From DATHCB01 sp035319765 (GTDB lineage: Archaea > Thermoproteota > Bathyarchaeia > Bathyarchaeales > SOJC01), in the NCBI GenBank assembly GCA_035319765.1, contig DATHCB010000034.1:1-17495 (forward strand): a stretch of 17,495 nt of DNA, in the 5' to 3' direction. The notes below the pieces were generated by a model. It saw only the letters and a program-made list of their open reading frames with translations, ran no database searches and had not been told where the DNA came from. Positions 13,259 through 17,495 of the stretch are shown here, piece after piece. Made by a program: the position numbers and the translations under genes. The stretch's first letter is position 1. Every line of letters starts with the position of its first letter.

Positions 13259-16200
13259 TCACGTGCTCCCCTTAACATTCGCAAAAACGACGTGCGAAAT
13301 ACCACTGCGCTCGTAAATTCCGTAGATCTTTTCTGCTTTATTCACTATCTCAGGCTTTAAAGTGATAACGATAAACTGCGACTTCGCGGCTTCCTCTTGG
13401 AGAACCTCGCCGAGCTTTCCAACGTGGAAAGCATCCAAATGTGCATCAACTTCGTCAAGTATGTAAAACGCCGTTGGTATAAATTCTTGAAGTCCGAAAA
13501 TAAACGCCACAGCGGCCACAGATCTTTCTCCTCCGCTTGCACCGCTGACGAGAATGGGTGGTTTGTTAGGAAAGGTGACGATCATATCAATACCTCCACG
13601 GAAAGGTTCATCCGGGTTCTCCAGCTTGAGCACGGCCTCTCCCCCGCCCGTCATCCTGTAGAAATACTCACCAACGTTCTTATTTAATCGTTGAAAGGCA
13701 TCGGTAAAGACTTCTTTTTTCTTCTTTTCAATCTCATCCATGAAACTAACTATTGCCTGCTTTTCCTTCTCCAATTCATTCATCCGCAAGGATAGTTCGC
13801 GGTATCGAGAGATTTGTTCTGCAAAATGTGAAAGGGCTAGCTGATTGACGGCACCAAGTCTCTCTTGTTCAAAGTGCATCATCTTGAGCGAAGTTTCTGC
13901 TTGCTCTAACTGTTCAGAAGAGACAACGAGTGGCTCATCGTAACCGTACTCTGTTATTTTGCGCCAATATTGGTCAAATTGCAGTTGTGTCGTTTGAAGG
14001 TTTAGTTGAAGCTGATTGTATACTCGTTCAGTCTGTTCGCACTCGCTATCCAATTGCCGTAGTTTCTTATCGATAGTGTCAATCTGATCTGTGAAGTTCT
14101 TCGCCTCTTTACGTGCCGACAGAACGGAACTCGAAAGTTCTTCACGAGATTTTTCCAATTTCAAAAGTTCTTCTTTCAGTACTTCGCGTTCCTGTAGTGC
14201 AGAGTCAACCTCTTTCTGAACATCGGAAAGCTGACGCCTAACCTTTTGCAGTTGAACCTTAACGTTAACATGAGTCGCCTTAAGCACATTCTCATACTTG
14301 GACTGTAGAGTTGAAATCTCTGTTTCAATACTGCCAGAACTTCGCCTGATTTCCATTATCTGGTCGCCGAGGGTTTCTCTTTCAATCTCCATTTGCTGAA
14401 TTACTGATGGGTCGGTTTTCCTTCTTAACGTTGCTAACTCGCCACGCATTTTCTGCATTTGTTTTCGTATGCTTTGGCGTTGTGCCTTTTGCAGACCAAC
14501 CTCGGTCCTTTCTTTATCCAATCTTACTCTCAAGCTCTTGATGTAATTGTCTATACGACGTACGTTGTGCTTGGTTAATCTCGAACTGCGTTTTGACCTG
14601 TCTACCTCCGCCTCAAGGAGGATGTTTGCTTCAGACATCTTGCTAATATCGACTCTGAGCTTCTCAATCTCTTCCTCAAATCCTGTCAAGGCACCTTCTC
14701 GACGACCTAGGTGTTCTTGAAGAGCTCGGACAGCTTCATCCAGTTTCTTTATTGCGGACTCGCTGGGTATTATGGTAGAGAAGTCTATCGGAGCTCGGTA
14801 ATAGCCACTTTCGAGCCCTCCTCCTACTTCATAAAGGTCGCCTTTTGTAGTGACCGTCCTGAACCCCTCCTTCGCGATTTTCATCGCAACGTTGTCTGTC
14901 TCCACTATCACCGTGTCACCTAAAACAAAATCAACCGCAGAAAGGTGTTCTTTTGCACATTTGACAAAAGTTGAAGCCAATCCGCTGATGCTTTCGGCTC
15001 TTGGAAATTTGTTCATCTTGTTCCTTGACAGTCCTTTAACAGGTATTATCTTAACCCTGCCCAGTTTTAGCTGTTTTAGAGTTTCTGTACAAGTGAATGC
15101 TGTGTCAGCGTCCCTGACAACAACAGCGTCTAGCCAGCCCGCAGCAGCGACTTCAATCGCTTGGTCGTAGTCCTTTTCAACTTTAATGAGGTTTCGCAGT
15201 CGTCCGTAGACTCCTGAGATCACTCCGATGCTTGCTAGTTCTTCTATCCCCCTTAATGCCTTCTCTTCTGCTGCAACTGTTTCGGCAAGTTCTCTTTGCG
15301 TGGCAAACTCAACAACCGCCTCTCTTGCCGTATCTGCGATCTTGCCAGCTTCGCTCACTTCATGTATAACTGCCTCCTTTTGCGCAATTCTTTTCTCTAA
15401 AGTTTGCTCAAGACTTTTCAATTGCTTTTTCTGTTCTTTTTGAACTTCTTCAAGACCCGAAAGCGATTTGTCAAGCTCTTCAAGCGTAGTCGTAAATCGG
15501 GTTCTGCGGCTATTGAGGTCCTCAAGTCTTCGCAAAAGGATCTTCATCGTGGTCTGGCTTCGGGCGTGTTCAGTGCGCAAGTCCATTAAATGGTCGTAAA
15601 GACCATCGAGTGATCTCTCTATTTCCTGAACTCTTCTGTTATTCTCACCCATGTTTTTCCATAACTCTGTCGTCTCGTTTGTCAACCCAGTGTGTCGCTC
15701 TTGTTTAGCTTCGATCTCTTTCGAGAAACGTTCCTTTTGGCGTTTCAGCACCTCAAGTTGCTTACGGTTTTCAACGATTTCCTTTTCCATCATTTCTGAT
15801 CTTTGACTGTCGTTTTCTTCAACCTTTTTTAGCCCTTCTAGGCTTGTCTTTCCAGTTCCGATTTTTGTGACTAATTCCGTAAGTTTGGATCTCAGGTCTC
15901 CGATTTTTATTTGGACTTCAAGAACCTTAGAACTGCCTTTTTCGACCATGCCTGAGCTTAGTTTTCGCCATTGGGACTCAATTTCGTGTCTTTCTCCGCG
16001 GTGTTGATCTCTCACTTGCCGAAGTCGCTCGCTCTTGGTGCCGGCTTCTTGGAGTTCTGCGGTGATCTCGTTGATTTTTGTCTTTATCTTCTTGATTTCG
16101 CAGCTAAACTTCATAGCTTCGAAACGTTTTATTTCCTTTTGAATGTAGCTGAAACGTAGCAGGTCGTTGCGTTCCCTCTCTAAATCGTCTACTCTCCGTT

Positions 16201-16807
16201 GTACTTCATCTATTCTGCCTAATGCGGTGCGCAGAGAGATTTCTGCCGCACTTAGTTTTTGTTCGGCTTCAGCCTTTTCAGCATCATACTGCGCAATTCC
16301 AATCAGGTCTTCGATTACTTTTCTACGTTCGTCTGAGGAGATTTCCGTCAAGCGCGTAATCGTGCCTTGGACAATAATGTTATGTCCCGCAGAGCTTAGT
16401 CCAGACATGGAAAACATGTCCAAAACCCTCGTCCTTGGAAAGGCTCTGCCATTAACACGGTATACGCTTTGTCCATTCCTGAATACCTCACGAGAAACCG
16501 TGACAGTCCCGGTTTCTATTGGAATGCGGCCGTCACTGTTGTCAAACTGAATAACGACCTTAGCGGATTTTACTTTTTCTTCCCCCTCACCAGTGACGCC
16601 GTGAAAAATAAGCCGTGAAAAATTCTCAGCTCGAAGTCGCCTTGAACTCAACTCTCCTAAGACAAAGAGTATTGCGTCAACGACGTTTGTTTTTCCGCTG
16701 CCGTTAGGTCCCGTGACAACAGTGAAGCCCTTGTCTAGATTAATAGCGACCGTTTGAGGACCGAAGGACTTGAAGCCCTTAAGCTCTATCTTCTTGAGAT
16801 ATGGCAT
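13259..16807 (-). CDS. smc: Chromosome segregation protein SMC
   Basis: This is the ATPase of the SMC-ScpAB condensin, compacting and resolving chromosomes. The product is 1182 aa, the normal size. The N-terminal head has Walker A GPNGSGKTN (33-41) and the R-loop/Q-loop region. The first coiled coil runs from about 170 to 500. The hinge, about 520-670, is Gly-rich (IGVISGVYGRLRNLIKVEKD; GDLYEVGGGLESGYY). The second coil runs to about 1030. The C-terminal head has an ABC signature reading VSGASGGERSVAAVAFIF near 1089, Walker B with D-loop FYILDEVDAHLD near 1115, and the H-loop region FIVITLKPEIV. In the signature the usual Leu before SGGE is Ala, and the next residue after SGGE is Arg. The start is ATG 16807 with its own promoter region upstream, so transcription is probably independent of the DUF2096-like gene. 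Confidence 0.97.
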   Translation of the reverse strand: MPYLKKIELKGFKSFGPQTVAINLDKGFTVVTGPNGSGKTNVVDAILFVLGELSSRRLRAENFSRLIFHGVTGEGEEKVKSAKVVIQFDNSDGRIPIETGTVTVSREVFRNGQSVYRVNGRAFPRTRVLDMFSMSGLSSAGHNIIVQGTITRLTEISSDERRKVIEDLIGIAQYDAEKAEAEQKLSAAEISLRTALGRIDEVQRRVDDLERERNDLLRFSYIQKEIKRFEAMKFSCEIKKIKTKINEITAELQEAGTKSERLRQVRDQHRGERHEIESQWRKLSSGMVEKGSSKVLEVQIKIGDLRSKLTELVTKIGTGKTSLEGLKKVEENDSQRSEMMEKEIVENRKQLEVLKRQKERFSKEIEAKQERHTGLTNETTELWKNMGENNRRVQEIERSLDGLYDHLMDLRTEHARSQTTMKILLRRLEDLNSRRTRFTTTLEELDKSLSGLEEVQKEQKKQLKSLEQTLEKRIAQKEAVIHEVSEAGKIADTAREAVVEFATQRELAETVAAEEKALRGIEELASIGVISGVYGRLRNLIKVEKDYDQAIEVAAAGWLDAVVVRDADTAFTCTETLKQLKLGRVKIIPVKGLSRNKMNKFPRAESISGLASTFVKCAKEHLSAVDFVLGDTVIVETDNVAMKIAKEGFRTVTTKGDLYEVGGGLESGYYRAPIDFSTIIPSESAIKKLDEAVRALQEHLGRREGALTGFEEEIEKLRVDISKMSEANILLEAEVDRSKRSSRLTKHNVRRIDNYIKSLRVRLDKERTEVGLQKAQRQSIRKQMQKMRGELATLRRKTDPSVIQQMEIERETLGDQIMEIRRSSGSIETEISTLQSKYENVLKATHVNVKVQLQKVRRQLSDVQKEVDSALQEREVLKEELLKLEKSREELSSSVLSARKEAKNFTDQIDTIDKKLRQLDSECEQTERVYNQLQLNLQTTQLQFDQYWRKITEYGYDEPLVVSSEQLEQAETSLKMMHFEQERLGAVNQLALSHFAEQISRYRELSLRMNELEKEKQAIVSFMDEIEKKKKEVFTDAFQRLNKNVGEYFYRMTGGGEAVLKLENPDEPFRGGIDMIVTFPNKPPILVSGASGGERSVAAVAFIFGLQEFIPTAFYILDEVDAHLDAFHVGKLGEVLQEEAAKSQFIVITLKPEIVNKAEKIYGIYERSGISHVVFANVKGST

Positions 16808-16860
16808 GTCTCTATAGCCGTCCGAGCCCGCCTAGTCCTTTCTTCTATAAGATTATTCTG

Positions 16861-16870
16861 TAATATACAT
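16861..16870 (-). promoter_or_regulatory. Candidate TATA box of smc
   Basis: ATGTATATTA on the minus strand is centred about 58 bp upstream of the smc ATG, giving a leader of about 30 bases. A second candidate, CTTATAGAA (about 16843-16851), would give a leader of about 15 bases. The 97-bp gap to the upstream gene has no other feature. Confidence 0.4.
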
Positions 16871-16904
16871 CTAACTGTTTTAACCGTTACATTGAAGCCA
16901 ATGT

Positions 16905-17405
16905 TTAAAGCTTCTTCGTGCCATGTAGTTTTTCACTCATCTTCTTGATGAAGATTTGCAGTCTTTCCCTTTGACCGTAAACTAGCAAGTACCCTTTTTG
17001 CCTACTATTTGTCAGAAGTCCAGATTCTTTAGCCATGGCTTTAGCGGTGCGTCGGGAAATATCTTCTGAAATCTTCACCCTCACCCAGGGAGTGCCCTTG
17101 GGTATTCCTGGCAGGAATTTGGAAACCGTTGAATTGGTGGTAAATTCTTCTGTGGCTTCCCTTCCCGCCGTCTCGAGTCTTTTCATCCATTTTTCAGTGA
17201 ATCTGTTTCCAAACTTTCGCGCCTTCGACATAAGGTAAACTTCAACGTTACTCAAGCAAGCTTCAATTTGGGTGCTATCTCGCGAAACAGACGGATTTGC
17301 AATTGAAATGTGAATAAGTGATTTCGCTGAGCGCAGGTCTTCCATGATTTCCGAAGGAATGGTTTCGCCGCGTTTTCGAAATTCTGCGATTAGGTCATCG
17401 AGCAC
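16905..17405 (-). CDS. DUF2096-like archaeal protein
   Basis: The product is 166 aa from GTG 17405. The N-terminal half is helical (LDDLIAEFRKRGETIPSEIM; EDLRSAKSLIHISIANPS) and continues into NVEVYLMSKARKFGNRFTEK. A Pro/Gly loop (LPGIPKGTPWVRVKI) leads into a basic C-terminal alpha/beta part ending KKMSEKLHGTKKL. This pattern matches my recollection of the archaeal DUF2096 family, of unknown function. The frame continues upstream without ATG/GTG/TTG through codons reading ERVWR before VLDDL, which resemble coding sequence, so the real start may be a non-standard codon further up. Its position ahead of smc on the same strand may be chance, since a promoter lies between them. Confidence 0.7.
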   Translation of the reverse strand: MLDDLIAEFRKRGETIPSEIMEDLRSAKSLIHISIANPSVSRDSTQIEACLSNVEVYLMSKARKFGNRFTEKWMKRLETAGREATEEFTTNSTVSKFLPGIPKGTPWVRVKISEDISRRTAKAMAKESGLLTNSRQKGYLLVYGQRERLQIFIKKMSEKLHGTKKL

Positions 17406-17445
17406 GCGCCATACTCTTTCATGAATCAGAGAGACACCTGAAGAA

Positions 17446-17495
17446 TTAGTGCCTGCCTATTCTCTTTAGCCTTCCGACAATGCAACCGACCCAAA
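17446..17495 (-). CDS. Possible C-terminal end of an upstream gene
   Basis: One minus-strand frame from the window edge reads WVGCIVGRLKRIGRH followed by TAA at 17448-17446. The basic ending looks like a genuine protein tail. Other frames here (for example one ending SVALSEG at an earlier TAA) cannot be ruled out, so this is only a hint that the next gene is on the same strand. Confidence 0.25.
   Translation of the reverse strand, partial: WVGCIVGRLKRIGRH

Noticed and set aside
16167..16550. 127-codon plus-strand frame inside smc
   Set aside because: Antisense to the conserved N-terminal SMC head; Ser/Ala-rich shadow translation.
1..17495. CRISPR array, insertion sequence, prophage or defence island
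   Set aside because: No regularly spaced repeats, transposase or integrase motifs, or known defence domains were seen; the window is mostly housekeeping.

Overview
The window looks like a chromosomal segment of an uncultivated mesophilic or moderately thermophilic archaeon. My best guess is the Bathyarchaeia / Thermoproteota neighbourhood; that placement is inference, not a tree. The archaeal evidence is: aromatic aminoacyl-tRNA synthetases of archaeal type (long PheS with N-terminal winged helices, short PheT of about 550 aa, HIGH/KMSKS-type TrpRS and TyrRS), a type II methionine aminopeptidase, archaea-restricted families (DUF1512, UPF0292-type Toprim protein, DUF2096-like), an intron-containing tRNA, a stand-alone 5S rRNA, TATA-box promoters, and very frequent TTG/GTG starts behind GGAG/GGTG ribosome binding sites.

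Layout. 1-1600 is gene-poor and partly decayed: the N-terminal end of a gene leaving the window (minus), a long empty stretch, a small HExxH protein that seems frameshifted, a coiled-coil pseudogene fragment, and a small cysteine-rich protein (minus). 1644-2056 holds tRNA-Trp(CCA), apparently with two introns (minus), and a divergent 5S rRNA (plus). 2141-3697 is a two-gene membrane unit: DUF1512 and a two-TM zinc-ribbon protein. 3694-6407 (minus) is trpS, a flavin reductase-like protein and methionine aminopeptidase. From a divergent promoter near 6425 a 57-aa small ORF, pheS and pheT run rightward with overlapping ends. 9861-10414 has no intact gene, only overlapping broken reading frames. 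10415-11928 is tyrS plus a small Toprim protein. Converging on it from the right (minus) is the chromosome-condensation unit smc-scpA-scpB (16807-11992), preceded by a DUF2096-like gene.

How it works together. The genes for all three aromatic tRNA synthetases (Trp, Phe alpha and beta, Tyr) lie within about 6.3 kb, with a tRNA-Trp gene a few kb away, so the middle of the window is an aromatic-amino-acid translation cluster interleaved with N-terminal methionine removal. The right third encodes a complete SMC-ScpAB condensin with tight translational coupling of scpA and scpB. No mobile element, CRISPR array or defence system was recognised. The most novel-looking items are the small ORF overlapping pheS, the two-intron tRNA-Trp with intron sequence complementary to its own anticodon loop, and the decayed coding remnants.
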